Below, piece after piece: positions 1 to 12,259 of a stretch of DNA of 64,000 nucleotides. The translations under genes and the position numbers were made by a program. A model generated the notes under the pieces. It ran no database searches. It saw only the letters and a program-made list of their open reading frames with translations, and was not told the origin of the DNA. Origin of the DNA: Microvelia longipes (taxonomy: Eukaryota; Arthropoda; Insecta; Hemiptera; Veliidae); assembly GCA_018340805.1 (NCBI GenBank), contig JACMZG010000037.1, positions 5,001 to 69,000 of the forward strand. Direction: 5' to 3'. Position 1 is the first letter of the stretch, and every line of letters starts with the position of its first letter.

Positions 1-744
1 GCTTGAATCATTGAGAAAAAAAATTAATTTTCGATTGTACATAATACTTTCATGGATTTATTTAGAATCTTGTTCCCTTATCTTGATTGATTTTCTCCCT
101 TATCTAATCTTTAAACGGAATTTTTTTTACTTAGATTGGCATTATTTGGACCTGCGTTTCCTTCAATAGACAAATTTCAGCAAAAAATGCAATGCGTTTT
201 ATTGAGTTTAAATTCTTGTGTATCAAGACAAATATCATTAAAGGTATTAATATTACCTCGTAAAATACGCTACGAGGTAATATTACCAATAAGTGGTTTA
301 TATTTTCACCGTAAAGGGAGATAATGTTTTTATAGGGCTATCAAAACTGTTGTGACTAATACAGGGAAGCGAGGAAAGCCTTGGGGGACCCCAGTTTTCT
401 TAGGGCGACATTTTCCACTCTATTTGATATTATGACAAGAGAAAGGGAGACAATTTTATACCTTCCGTATAGACCACCTTTTATTTCTTCATTTATACTC
501 CAGCCTTAACATCTTCAAAGACTATGAGTAAGTAAAAGTTTAATGCAAATGTAAACAAGATGTAACAAAAATATTAACAAATAAATTAAAAATTAAATTA
601 AATTTTTTTTTGTTTTTGTTTTTTAATGTTTTGTTTTAACTAATAAACTTATGTATGTATAAGGAAAAATAAAAAACAAGTCTCTCCACTGAATTTTAAG
701 TATAATGACAAAGCCAGCTTTCAGAATTGACAGTCCATCAACAT

Positions 745-1072
745 CGTTTTTTTTAAAAATTTGTAAAAAATCGGAAAATGGTCCAATTGAGTTGAAATTT
801 GGTACAAGTGTATACATTGATGCATTAAATGAGTACATCAAGTTCGTTTCAATATGACACGTATGTCTGTGCCTTTTTTCTGATCATAAAAGTGAAGCAG
901 CACCGAGCGTGGTTAGTGCCTGGATGGGTGTCCGCCTGGAATGTAGCGGATGATTTTACTTTTAAGTAAAAACATCCGTCGGGCAAAGCTGGTCCGAAGT
1001 AGGTAAGATGAGCGTAGTGAATTCGATGAGATGTGGAAAAGTTCCAAAAGTACCCTGAACCCGATTTTTTAT
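745..1072 (+). repeat. Composite 5S-bearing repeat, 3' part
   Basis: It contains TCCAATTGAGTTGAAATTTG, the 5S rRNA-like block at about 883-945 (AGTGAAGCAGCACCGAGCG, then TGGTTAGTGCCTGGATGGGT, then GTCCGCCTGG), and the tail GTCCGAAGTAGGTAAGATGA ... CCCGATTTTTT. It is the best-preserved 5S block in the window. Confidence 0.85.
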
Positions 1073-1079
1073 ACATATG

Positions 1080-3110
1080 GTCAATAAACGCTATGAGTTA
1101 TTGGTTGCTAATTATAATTTTTTAAAAAAGATAAAAGACCAATTAAATTTCTAAGTTTATTTTTCTTGTATTTCCGGTTGATAAAATTAGGAGGAAAATA
1201 CAGGAAAAAGTCCAAGGCCAGATCCTTCATTTATTGGCATCGATTTGAATAAAGTTTCTCTTTTTCGTTTAGTTAAAGAACAGAGGAATTGTGCAGCTAT
1301 TGTCTATAAACCTACAAACCAACCCCCTTGAAAAGGTTTTCCGGGGGAAGTACTAACAATGTAGTTTTCTAAAGAAGGGATAAAGAGTTTTTTTCGAAAA
1401 AAAAGTTTTAATGAATTTGACTTCCTTTCGATTTTTAAGTTGTCACTACCAAAAGTAAATTGAATATTTCAATTCCAGAAGATTACCTCTTTTGTAAAAT
1501 CTCTCTTATTATGTTTATAATAATAGTTTATTTGTTTCCAATCTTTTATTTTATTTTATTTTTATTTTTCTTTATTTCTGTTTTAGTTTTATTCTTGTTT
1601 TTTAATTCTTCTGTTGCTATATTACCGCATAGGTGAATGTATAATAATATTTATTTATTTATTTATGTATAAGTATGATTTATATGATTTATCAGACAAT
1701 GACGAAATTTGATCCGTAGCGTATACATGCCTCTTAAAACCAATAATTTAGCTAATTTGTTTCGGATTTGGAAGGCGTTACTAGTAAATTAATGCGAATA
1801 TTCCCATTTATGAATTTCCAATTTATCAAAGTTTCAATAGTATTTGGCTCGTTCAAATAGTTAACTTATTCGTAAATTTGTTTGAAAATTTGAGTAAAGT
1901 ACGAATGTTTCCCAATTCGCGACTAACAAAGTTATGACGGTTTTCGTCGAAGTACTTGTCTTAGGTATCAGTGTTTGGTTAGATGACCGATGGAGAATTT
2001 ACTTTTGTTTACACTAAAACACCCCAAACCAAAAAGAGCTTAGCAAATTGAAGAACTTGCTCATTATTTTGGACAACAGTTATATTTTAAGACAAATATA
2101 AGAGAGAAAAAAATCAATAAGGACGAGCGCAGTGAAGCCCAACTTGTATGAAAATATGCTGACGCACGCTGCACCCGATTTTTTAATTTAAGTTGCCTCT
2201 TACATTGTCTGCTCTAAATCCTATCTTTACTAAAGTAAGTTATCGAGGAGCTGCCAGTTCGTGGCTCACACATAAGGAAAGATAACTTGAAATTATATAT
2301 AAATCCATTAGAATAAAGAGAGTTTTAAGCGTCTTGCGAATTATTATAAAAACGCCGCTTATTATAGTTTAAATTATCTGAAAAAAAGTTTACTTTGTAC
2401 AACCTCCACAACAGCCTCTAGAGTTACAATAATGCATAACGCCTGAAGGTAAACCCGTAAAGATTATCTTTTCTGGTATCCAGAGGGGGTGATGGAATTG
2501 GGGTGAATTACAGAACACGAGGGAGACACGTGTTGTGATAGAGATCTAGACTAAACCCTCTTTACAAGTAACACATAAAGAAACCTGGGTCCTATCTAGA
2601 TCTATAATCAGCCGCTTGATTACCTCTTATAAATTATTTCTCTTTTTCCTATCTTTACTAGCACTTGAAATTAGTATAACTGACATTGAATTGGTCCAGA
2701 AAGAGGCACCTCGTGCTCATCGCTTTAGGTTTTAATTTTATCTTTCCTACGCTATACAATGTCTCTATAAGATTAGTCGATTTCGAATTTCACAGGCCAC
2801 ATGAGGTTGGACATTCATCAAGAAATTAATTTTACGAGACGTTGCTAATTTTAATTATTCTTAACTATTTTAGCAAATGGTTCTGATCATAAAGATATTA
2901 TTACTAGAGAGACTCAAACTGTTAAATTATAAAAAAAAATTAACCTAACAACCTTTGATTATGATTGGAAAAACAGCTATAACATAAATAGGGCTACAAA
3001 AGAGAAATCAACGAATAAACAGGACAAAATTACACTTATACTTGTATGGATCATTTATAATAAATAATAATACACAAACCATGTGCAAAAAGTCGTCAGC
3101 GAATAGTTTA
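1080..3110. other. Intergenic, no gene seen
   Basis: AT-rich DNA with only short chance frames. It contains poly-T/A runs, a TTTATTTTATTTTTATTTTT stretch near 1550 and the weak composite tail at 2118. Confidence 0.6.
2118..2182 (+). repeat. Composite repeat, short tail remnant
   Basis: AGGACGAGCGCAGTGAAGCC and GCTGCACCCGATTTTTTAAT resemble the family tail. The middle of the tail has diverged. Confidence 0.4.
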
Positions 3111-3111
3111 T

Positions 3112-3205
3112 TATAACCTTCACATAAATTTGAAGTAGGTTACACAGAGCCCCAAACCTTTTAATGTATAGAGATAAGGGATGCTCCCTCTAGCATGATA
3201 TCTAT
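3112..3205 (+). repeat. Dispersed repeat (GGTTACACAGAGCCCC type), copy 1
   Basis: ATAACCTTCACATAAATTTG, GTAGGTTACACAGAGCCCC and TATAGAGATAAGGGATGCTC recur in the same order at 36658-36775 and, diverged, at 3660-3770. Non-coding. Confidence 0.7.
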
Positions 3206-3411
3206 GGTTCAGATAGTAAGTAGATGGCTGAGGAAAGGCGACATAGAGATATCACGAGGGGCACAGATTTGTTAGTCGGGGGGGGGGGATATCTAGAGGG
3301 GCACTAATGGTTGGATTTTGCAATATCGATAAGTATAATAATCAAATGGACGAACAAAATTATAGTGACTTATATAAAACAGTGTGCAAAAACCCAACAA
3401 CGATGTCTTTA

Positions 3412-3646
3412 TTTACTTAGTTCACACGCGGGGTTTGGCAGGGGTTCAACCCAGTGTTCAAACCAACCCTCTAAGAGGTTCAACCCAAAGGCAGCTGTCG
3501 TGTAAATGGGATTAAACACGGGTTCAATCCATAAACTTATTTTTTACAATGAAAAATACTGTGTGGACGTTTAGGGTAAAACCCCCAAGGTGGTTGAACA
3601 CGGGATTGAACCCATTACGAAATCCCGCGTGTGAACGAAGTAATAA
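3412..3646. mobile_element. MITE with TIR TTACTTMGTTCACACGCGGG, 235 bp
   Basis: The left end TTTACTTAGTTCACACGCGG and the reverse-complemented right end ATTACTTCGTTCACACGCGG match with two differences over 20 bp. Weaker pairing (TTCAACCC / GGGTTCAATCC) extends inward. The interior repeats GGTTCAACCC-type words. The duplicated target was not identified. A related partial copy lies at 21652-21790. Confidence 0.75.
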
Positions 3647-3659
3647 TAACATTCAGTTA

Positions 3660-3770
3660 CTCTAGAGGAGGTTTATATGAGGTTACACAGATTCCCTGAA
3701 AACACCATAAAAAATTTCAAGCTTCTCAATGCTGAGATAGGGTATGTCCCCTCTAGAGTCAGTGTTATCA
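3660..3770 (+). repeat. Dispersed repeat (GGTTACACAGA type), copy 2
   Basis: ATGAGGTTACACAGATTCCC and GATAGGGTATGTCCCCTCTA align with the copies at 3112 and 36658. It follows directly on the MITE at 3412-3646. Confidence 0.6.
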
Positions 3771-4361
3771 TTTACTTTGTCTTAAGGTTTAAATGTGTAG
3801 CCTTTTAATAATCTTAAAGAAAAAGAAAACTTCAAAAGAAAAAGAAAGTAGTTAAAAAAAGTTTACTATTAGAACTGTTAGCGGTTATCCTCAGAGTTTT
3901 CTTTGCCTCGTTATAACAAGTAAAGTTGCCTCAAGGTTTGGGGTGGAGTAGCAATTAGAGACCTGGTACTGCCACAGGCTTTACTAACTTTTCCTTATCG
4001 AAGATTTTACTTACCCTACTCTCTATTACGTCAATTTTCTCTGAATATCTCTACATATCGACCATACGTTAAAATCTTGCATATGTGTGCAGCTTTTGGT
4101 TGGGCGGGAAGTTAAGGAAAGCTCACATACACGCACTTCCATAATAACTCCAGAAGTGTTAAAGTTTTGACGTCATTTCATGGAATTATGTTCTCATTGA
4201 AAGAACATAATGAAAATACCTGACCTTTGGGAATAAAACTGATTACTATCTGAGGACTAGCGTAGAAAATCCGAAGGCTTTTTAAAAAAATGTGTTGTTT
4301 ACATTTGGCGAATGATTCGCCAAATTTGGCGAATCATCATGCTTTGGTATTCTGAGGAAGA

Positions 4362-4448
4362 CCAAAGCGTGTCCGAAGTAGGGAGGATGAGCGCTGCGAA
4401 TTCGATGTGCTAAGAAAACGTTCTAAGGTACCCTGTACCCGATTTTTT
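4362..4448 (+). repeat. Composite repeat, 3' tail
   Basis: GTCCGAAGTAGGGAGGATGA then GAATTCGATGTGC, AACGTTCTAAGGTACCCTGT and ACCCGATTTTTTT match the tail of the composite family. Just upstream, TTTGGCGAATGATTCGCCAAA (about 4303-4323) is a near-palindrome followed by another TTTGGCGAATCAT. Confidence 0.7.
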
Positions 4449-5193
4449 TAATTAGATTTATTATTTGATACTACTGAGTTTTTCAAAACATAAATTGTCT
4501 GTCGCACAATTATATTGTGTAATTAGATTAATAAAAACATTATTTAACAATGATAATAATATTATTATAATTTTTATCGATTACGTGTTAGCAGGTTTTT
4601 GTCGAGGAATTACGTTTGATTTATTAACACGCTACATTTCGTGTTGCGGTTGATAGCATCAAATCGATGTACTTGATTGATTTAGGCATTAATAGTCATT
4701 TAAACAAGTTTTGAGTGTCCACTAGTATTTTACCGGTTATTTTTTTCAAGCAGCACTTAATTTTAGTAATATTTAAGTACCATTAGGTTAAGTGCACTTA
4801 CAGATTAGGCGCACTTAGAGTGCCTTGGTTATTTGTTTGGTTAAGTAAATATATATATACCAAAAACTAAATTCATCGTTATTATTTGTGATCATCAGTA
4901 TAAAAATGCAAGTCTCAATGCGAAAAATCGAATGCGAATTTTAAATTTTATAAATAATTTACTGATTTGGATCGAATTTTTAATCTTTCTCGCCTATAAA
5001 AGCTTTACTGCATATGAAAAGTATTTAAATTCAAAAAACTCCGAATCTATAATTTTATAAGAATTTACCGTTTTAGGCGTTTTTAAGACGTTCTAAGCGT
5101 TTTCATCTTAATGTCAGTATGTTTCCTTGTCACTCTTAACATCGTCAGTGTTTGCATAAGATTTTAAATTTAGCAAAAAATGTTTGCACCTTT

Positions 5194-5345
5194 TATAGTC
5201 CAAGAGCCCAGGGGTGTTTTGTTTAATAAAAGTGTGTAATAGCTGAAACGGTCTCAATTTTTCGTAAATACCTTCCTTAACAAGGATCTGCAATTCAGCC
5301 GACTCGTATCGGATAGGTCCCACGCAGAACGCACTTTAGGGTTAA
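5194..5345 (+). repeat. Diverged copy of the 51.4-kb foldback unit
   Basis: It shares GAGCCCAGGGGTGTTTTGTT, TCTCAATTTTTCGTAAATAC, CAAGGATCTGCAATTC and CGACTCGTATCGGAT in the same order as the unit at 51348. The right end retains GCAGAACGCACTTTAGGGTT and the start of the inverted arm (AAGGTTCTGCCTGGGAC). Confidence 0.8.
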
Positions 5346-5611
5346 AGGTTCTGCCTGGGACGCCTAAAATATAGAGTGCTGTAAGTTTCATCTAAAATAT
5401 TATAATTAATAAATAAATATTAATATAATATAATTTATAAAAAAGTATACATAAATAATTATGGCTGCCACGTATATTAGAAGCTATTTTTTACGTAGAA
5501 TTAGAAGTAATTTTTAAATTTTAAGTCAAGCAAAACTACTCAAAAGATTATTGACTTTGACGTCGGTTACTTTATGCAAATCAGAAAATTGCGCTTATAA
5601 GGCGTTTTTTT

Positions 5612-5700
5612 TTAGCCACTTAAGAGTCTGATGTGATAAGGATAAGAGGGTAGCGCATCCGATATGACGTGGAAACATTCTGAAGTACCCCGATATTTAA
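5612..5700 (+). repeat. Composite repeat, diverged tail remnant
   Basis: GGATAAGAGGGTAGCGCATC, CGATATGACGTGGAAACATT and CTGAAGTACCCCGATATTT follow the tail order of the family with many changes. Confidence 0.45.
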
Positions 5701-5899
5701 TCTTCTAGCTCAAGGGAAAACCATGTCTTGCTTTACCATGCGGTCAACCACATGGTAAAGCTGGTAACTTTATGGTCAAGCCCAGAAGTTAAAATTTTTC
5801 AAAGATATATATTTCAATTGTGTTTCCAGGACAATATAAATTTTTAGACCACGTTAAATTTATTTGTGACTTTAACAATGGTATATACTTAAATTATAC

Positions 5900-5905
5900 A
5901 TACAC

Positions 5906-5942
<37 letters not shown>

Positions 5943-5969
5943 ATATTATATATTATATATATATATTAT

Positions 5970-6032
<63 letters not shown>

Positions 6033-6042
6033 CTGTGTGTGT
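5900..6042. repeat. Compound (TA)n-(CA)n-(TA)n-(TG)n microsatellite
   Basis: A CA tract at about 5921-5940 and a TG tract at about 6014-6044 flank about 75 bp of (AT)n, giving complementary arms that could extrude as a cruciform. The short open frame over it is repeat-derived. Confidence 0.9.
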
Positions 6043-6689
6043 GTAGATATATTATTTTGTGGAATAAGTTATTAAATAATCTATTTAAAATTATACATAT
6101 TCTGTTCATCTTTTTTTTGTATGTTTTAGACCTGATCAGCCCATTAAGGCATTATCATGTCATGCCCCTAATTCTTAGATTGGGGGCTAAATATAGTTTT
6201 ATATTTCTTTGACAAATTTCTATAACCATTGTTAAAATTTCTGTTACAAAAGTATATCACCATTGTAATATAATAAGAACAGTACGTATATTTAAAGTAA
6301 GACAGCGCATTTGAAGCGCGGTCAACCAATGAACTTATGACCTAATCCATACTTGGTTGGATTGAAGAGTTATTTAGTTCTTATAATCTAAAATCTAGAA
6401 ATGAAATAGATTTATAAAGTATAGGCTCTTGGAGATATTTGTCCAATGCAAAGAAAATCGATCTATCTTGATCTCGATAATTTTCCTACCAAGGACTATT
6501 ATGTCACTTGATATGACTTATGTAAGAGCGTTTTAACCGGTATATGGTAGATTTATTTAGTGGTTTTTGAAAGATTATACTTACATACTTTTCAATATTC
6601 TTTTGCATTAGTTTTCAAAGTAGTGGTTAGGGAAATATGAAATTCTCTAGGACTATGTGGTTCTTGAGGTTAAGAAATTGAGGAAGTTT

Positions 6690-6765
6690 AGTTTTTTGGT
6701 GGAGGGAAAGAGGTTTAATGGAGGGAAAGAGGTTTGATGGAAGGAATGGGGTTTGATGGAAAGCC
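6690..6765. repeat. Short tandem repeat, about 22-bp unit
   Basis: GGAGGGAAAGAGGTTTAATG is followed by GGAGGGAAAGAGGTTTGATG and GAAGGAATGGGGTTTGATGG. Confidence 0.85.
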
Positions 6766-6944
6766 TAAGTTAAGAGTAACAAAGGGTTTATAAAGAGGAG
6801 TGACCTACATTTCCTACTGGGGTTGAAAATTGATGGAAAAATTGGTAAAAAAATAATAAAAATTGCCTCTTACCTGTGCTGTATTGGATACGGGTGTTAA
6901 TATATCCTTTAATATTATTAGCGAATGGCTGAAGCTGGGTTATT

Positions 6945-7125
6945 GCGGCCTGTAGGCGGCCTCTAAGACCGCCCTGAGATTCCGTCGTGCTTAAACTGCC
7001 TAGACTAGGCGCCCTCGAGTCCTGCTAGGGCGCTCCCCTAGTTGTTGGGGGCGCCGCCCAGAGCCTTCCCCCCGGGACACGCCTCCACAAAGCGCATGTG
7101 AACCGAGGGGGTTACCCATCTAATT
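6945..7125. other. GC-rich island of about 180 bp
   Basis: It is sharply GC-richer than the surrounding AT-rich DNA, with GTAGGCGGCCTCTAAGACCG, CTAGGCGCCCTCGAGTCCTG, GGGCGCCGCCCAGAGCC and many CpG. No ORF, tRNA or rRNA was recognised. It could be a SINE, a retroelement end or imported DNA. Confidence 0.6.
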
Positions 7126-9490
7126 AAACTATTCCCCCTGCCTTTAATTTATACGTGATGAAACTACTCTATGAAATATTATTATTAAAATATAATGGAA
7201 TGTAAATTACATTTTCCACATGGTGAAGAGAAAAGCTTATAAATTTATTTAAGTCGAGTAATACATGCCTGATACATGTTATGCCGCATGTGACAGGAGA
7301 AATTTGGAAAATTATAGTCACACCGTATCCATTATAAATGATAATCTGTGTCAGAGAATAAACTATTATCCCTTCTTCATTTTAAAATCTGTTTAAGAAG
7401 ATTGTCTGTAGACTAAGAGCTCTTATTATGAAATTCCAGTTTTTATGATGACAATAAAATAATACTCAGTACTGCTCCTTATTGTTTGAGGATTATAAGC
7501 TCAATAAACACAATAATATCCTCTGATTCATCGTAAACATCTAAATCAGAAGATAATTTTAAGAGACGCTTGTCGCTTAGTTAATTCTATTCCGTGGCAA
7601 CTTCTAAGTTCATTCCTAGAAGTGTGGAGAGGTGATAACTACCAAGCAAACTGGCTACGATGGATCCGTTTTTTCTAACTCTCATAATCGATGTTATTAT
7701 TACTCTGTCAATTTATATTTTCATATAAATTTCTTTCTTGAACTGATTATAATTATGCCAAGTTCAAATAAAAATTCATAGGTTTGTATTTAGCGCAAGT
7801 TGAAGTACTAAATTACTAAATAAAGAATCTGTAAGAATTTTAACACTTAACAGCAACTGTTAACAGCTAGAATGATTCTCCTCTATGAAGTACGAGACTT
7901 ATTAAGCACCGGTGGTTAATTCTTCAATAACATCATATTACTACAACTGCCAATTGAAGCCTATTATTGGTAATAGCCGGTTATCTTCAACCTTTGTCAA
8001 CTATAGTGCTTTCTCTAAAGCCTCATACTCGTATTTGACACCACTGCCACATGTGGCCTTTGATTGCCGAGTCATCCAACTGCGGCCTTTGTATTTTTGT
8101 GGCTGCCAGTCTTATTAAGGATGCTAGTTTTACTGCTTTAAATTTGTAAACATCTACCGACAATATGTAGATCTACTGTGAGGCTCATCCGAAATTACTT
8201 TGAAACCATACGTATAACACACACTATCTAAGATTTTTTGAGGATTCTAAATTTTAAGGGTTAACAGGTCTTTGAAGAAGATGAGAGTTTACAGGCTAGC
8301 CAACTAACGGATTTACGTCCGTTTACGACATGTTTTGGTGCGATGCATGCAGTAAAGAAGTATTTGTAAAAATAGGGTCGTTTTTAAGGGGGCTAGATTA
8401 TGCTATAAGGAGGCGAAAATACGTTTAAAAGGCAAGTTTATGTTAGAAAAAACAGCGTTGTGAGGAAAATTTATAACATAATTGGATTAAGAAATGAAAG
8501 AATAGATTTATTTTTTCTCATTTTTCTCAATGTTATCAAAAATATATTTAAAACCTAAGCATGCGTTTAAATTCATGCATAAATACACCACCATTTTGGT
8601 GTCCTTTTTCGTATAGCAATGCTTCTCTATAACAAATAAGGAAACATAAAAGGTAAAAATACTTTAAACGCGATCCCTTGTTTGTAGAAGCGATTTATTC
8701 TTTAAATAATTACAAACTAAATTTCTATTTAATTTATTTCTTACTTTGCGAATAGTTAAATTATTTATTCAAAACGAGTTCTAACATTTAATCAATCTGA
8801 ATTAAGTTACGTGAACTCCCCTGAACACGAAATTAGTTTAAACTTAAAATAAACATATTATGTGAGAACGTTTTGAAAACTAACAATATTTATAATAAAA
8901 AACAAAATAAGTCTTTATTGTTTTATTTTCCACACATTCGGTAACACTGCAGCGATGTTTCCAAAATATTTAGAAGGCACTGAAATAAAGAAGGCAGTGG
9001 ATATGTAATTCACAACACGCGGGAAATTCAAAACTACAAGTATAAATAGCTATTATTAATTTGAGTTTTTATATGCAACTATTACATTGTTCATACTGTT
9101 TCCATATTACTTAACAGTGTGTAGTTAATGCAGTATTAGTACGATCAGGGTATTGTAAAGGCGTGTGAATTTCTTCTGTGTTTTATAAGTATTTTATTGT
9201 ACACTAATATATTAATCTATTCATTGATAATTATATGTTTTCAGAGTTTGTTTACTCTTTTGCAAATTGTTTTATAAGTTGAGTTTTATTATTTCTTCTA
9301 TATTAATTTCTGTTAGATTTAGTCAAATTTCTTTTTAAGTTAAATAAACAAATATATGTTTCTTTTTAGTAATATCATTTTTTTTCTCTGGGACTAATTA
9401 TTTCCTGTTGATAATTGGAAAGTCACCTGCAGATTTTGTTAAAACATATTTATTTTAATAAAAACAGTGGCTCAGGAAAGCTCTTTCAAG
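7126..9490. other. Intergenic, no gene seen
   Basis: Apart from short chance frames (for example 7912-8118) nothing with codon structure, splice logic or repeat character was recognised. Confidence 0.55.
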
Positions 9491-9499
9491 AAAACAAAT

Positions 9500-10010
9500 G
9501 GGCATGTTTGGTTAAAAGTGCTTTCTTATTTAATTTAAATGGATTCTCAACTAAATACGCAAAGCACATAACCAAACAAATTGTCAGGCTTGGTTTTAAA
9601 TGCTTTGCTTATTTAAATTAAATTCTCAAATGAATACGCAAAGCACTAAATACCACGTTTAGTTTAATGTGTTTTGCATATTTAAATTATAAATTCTCAA
9701 CTCAATACGCAAAGCATTTTTAACCAAACATAAGACCACGTTTGATTAAAGTGCTTTGCTTATTTAAATAAAGTTCTTAAATAAGTACGTAAAGAACTTT
9801 CAACCAAACAAAAGCCCACATTTGGTTTGAAGTGCTTTTTGTATTTACATAAAATTCATAACTAAATACGCTGAGCATTTTTAACCAAACAAAAAGCCAC
9901 ATTTTGTAGATATTGCTAGTGTATTTTATAAAACAATTTCTTTAGGAATTACGATAAGCGCATTCAACTAAAAAGCATGCTATGTTTGGTTAAAGTTGTT
10001 TTGCGTATTT
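9500..10010. repeat. Tandem array of palindromic TTTGGTTAAAGTGCTTTGC units
   Basis: Five or six units of about 90-120 bp each start near TTTGGTTAAAGTGCTTTGC and TATTTAAAT, and end with AAATACGCAAAGCA and AACCAAACA, the inverted form of the start. Each unit is therefore a small foldback, and the foldbacks are stacked head to tail. The short open frame at 9415-9621 is inside it and not a gene. Confidence 0.8.
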
Positions 10011-10394
10011 TCTTTAGAAATATATTAAATAAAACAAATTTTTCTTTTAAAAATAAAAATAATTAAACTGTCCCTTGATAATATCAAATTAAATAACTTA
10101 ATTAATTAATGCAATTAATTAAAGGATTAAAGTGAACGTTTTAATAATAATGTCTGGTACCCACGTGATACCACGGGTATAGATCAATCTATCTACAGAC
10201 AATAATAATAGACATTATCGTAACGCTGTCAGGGAAAATTACATTTTCACTTAAATCTTGTACATACTTGTTAGTGAATTTCGCAAGTTGCATTACTGTA
10301 TTTCACATTTCAAAAGTAGAAACTCGCAGAAATGCAGTTTTTATGACTTATTACAGCTTGTATATGTGGTACTGGTTATAAGATATCACTCTTA

Positions 10395-10465
10395 ATAACT
10401 ATTCCCTTATCTAAATATTTATCTTAGATAGGATCCTTATCTAAATAATTATCTAAGATAGGAGA
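10395..10465. repeat. Short direct repeat with internal palindromes
   Basis: CCTTATCTAAATATTTATCT-TAGATAGGA and CCTTATCTAAATAATTATCT-AAGATAGGA lie side by side. Each is itself nearly self-complementary. Confidence 0.65.
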
Positions 10466-10754
10466 AAGAATAGAGTATTTGCATTTTTCCGAAAAAAATT
10501 GTTTGCTCATAAAATGATTAAACGAGTTTAACAATTTTATGTATTAAGCTGTAAACAAATATTAAATTTAATTTTAAATAAAAATAAGTATTTAAAGAAG
10601 GGAAGAAGGGGAATGGATGAGCGAGTGGGGTGAAAACGAACGTTCTAAAGGTTGGGTCGTTTAGAATTTTCAATTTGTCACACAGTTTTCCATTAAAGTC
10701 AAGATTTACCTCATAAAATGACTGTATGGCTAAATAAAGGCCAAGGAAAAAAAA

Positions 10755-10912
10755 ATTAGCTCGTCTATACGATGTGTTGAACACTTAACACAGGATGTCA
10801 CCAGGTTAAATCCTCGACATCGATTTACTCCGTGTAGACGGGGCCAACCCAGTGCCGAACACCGATATCGACACCGATAATTTTTAGTTGAATCCCGATA
10901 ATTGTGTCGTAT
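10755..10912. mobile_element. Small MITE, TIR GTCTATACGA, about 155 bp
   Basis: TCGTCTATACGATGTGTTGA at the left and TTGTGTCGTATAGACACC at the right form the terminal pair. The interior has CAACCCAGTGCCGAACACCG and other GTTGAAC/AACCC words like those in the 3.4-kb MITE, so the two may be related. Confidence 0.55.
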
Positions 10913-10915
10913 AGA

Positions 10916-12090
10916 CACCTATGAGGGTTGAACTCAGTGTCCAAAGTCAGGTTATTTAATAATTATTGCTTTCAATTTATTTGGTTATTTAACAAACAAA
11001 TGCATTTTTATTATGATTCTTTTACCTTTTACTTAAGATATTTAATCAAAAATATTGATTTAGCAGCATGATGTTGTCTGCTGTTGAAACTTAATTAATA
11101 AAATAGATGCATTTTTAGCTCAAATTTAAGTCGCGGTTCGCTGTAATAAACGATGCATATGATATTGGTTCTTTGCTTCTCTTAAGAGCAGTGCATTTTC
11201 TTTTTTGTTTTTAATGTAAGCTAAACAATGCTACCAGCTAGATAAATAATGCATGGTATAAAAAATGCGTGGGTTTCATTTAAGATTAAAAGTCGTTATT
11301 TATTCAAACATTCTATATATTCTTCTTCGCATAAAAACAACTTGACCTGACCTGATTAGTAGTTCATATAAGTTCCACTTACTAACCAGGAACACTCTCT
11401 TTGGAACTCGAAAATTTCAAAATAGTTTGCATTTTCGTCATCTCAAATAAATTAACAAGTCATTTTGAAGATATTTCGGCAAAATATTGACCGAATAATG
11501 TCAAAACATCAGAATGCGTGAAACAAGTTTCGTTTAACCAGTTTTTATCTTTAAAAAAACAAAAATCAAGTTCTACCTGAATTAGTTTTATTTATCAAAG
11601 AATAAAACGAAACAAAAAATATTTTATAGAAAAGTTGCACCTATCGTTTATTAGCGACATTAAAAGTGACTGAGGGGTTTGCACAAATTCCCTCATTGTA
11701 CATATATTCAGGGCGAACTAAAAAACAAATTACAAAGACTATAAGTAACTGCAAAATAAATACAAGAATAAATAATAAAACTAAAGATATAGAAAAAGAA
11801 ATTACCTCGCGTGAAAAAGTAGAAGAAATATAAAATTATAATTAAATTACAGGAACAAGTGCGCTGCTAGCTGAGGTGAAAACTTGAACTACCATGTCGG
11901 ACGATTAGAACGAGTCATAAAAGTAAACACTAAACTAACTGTAAAAGATGTTTATATGGTTCACTGATTCTAGAAACATCGGACCTATTGTTCATCGCAA
12001 TATGATTCTGGTTGATGAAAAGCATGCTCTAGAAATTTTCCTCCCTGTGTACTTGTTCCGCGCCGCTACATTTTTACTTATCAGATAAGA
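10916..12090. other. Intergenic, no gene seen
   Basis: AT-rich DNA without frames of note and without a recognised repeat. Confidence 0.55.
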
Positions 12091-12099
12091 TTATAATAT

Positions 12100-12200
12100 A
12101 ATATAGTATATATATATAGAGGAGAGTATATATAGTATTTATATATAATATATATGATAATATAATTAATATATATATATATATATATAGTATACATATG
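12100..12200. repeat. AT/TATAG-rich microsatellite
   Basis: It is imperfect (TA)n with GTATAGTA interruptions, adjoining the possible left end of the outer transposon at 12215. Confidence 0.8.
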
Positions 12201-12259
12201 TAGATAGTATAGTATAGTTAGGGTGGCCTGTAAAAGAATTGAACTTTCTTTTCTTTGCT

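Noticed and set aside
883..950. A 5S rRNA gene
   Set aside because: Only the 3' half containing the internal promoter is present, within a dispersed repeat. The 5' half and the terminal stem are missing in all copies seen.
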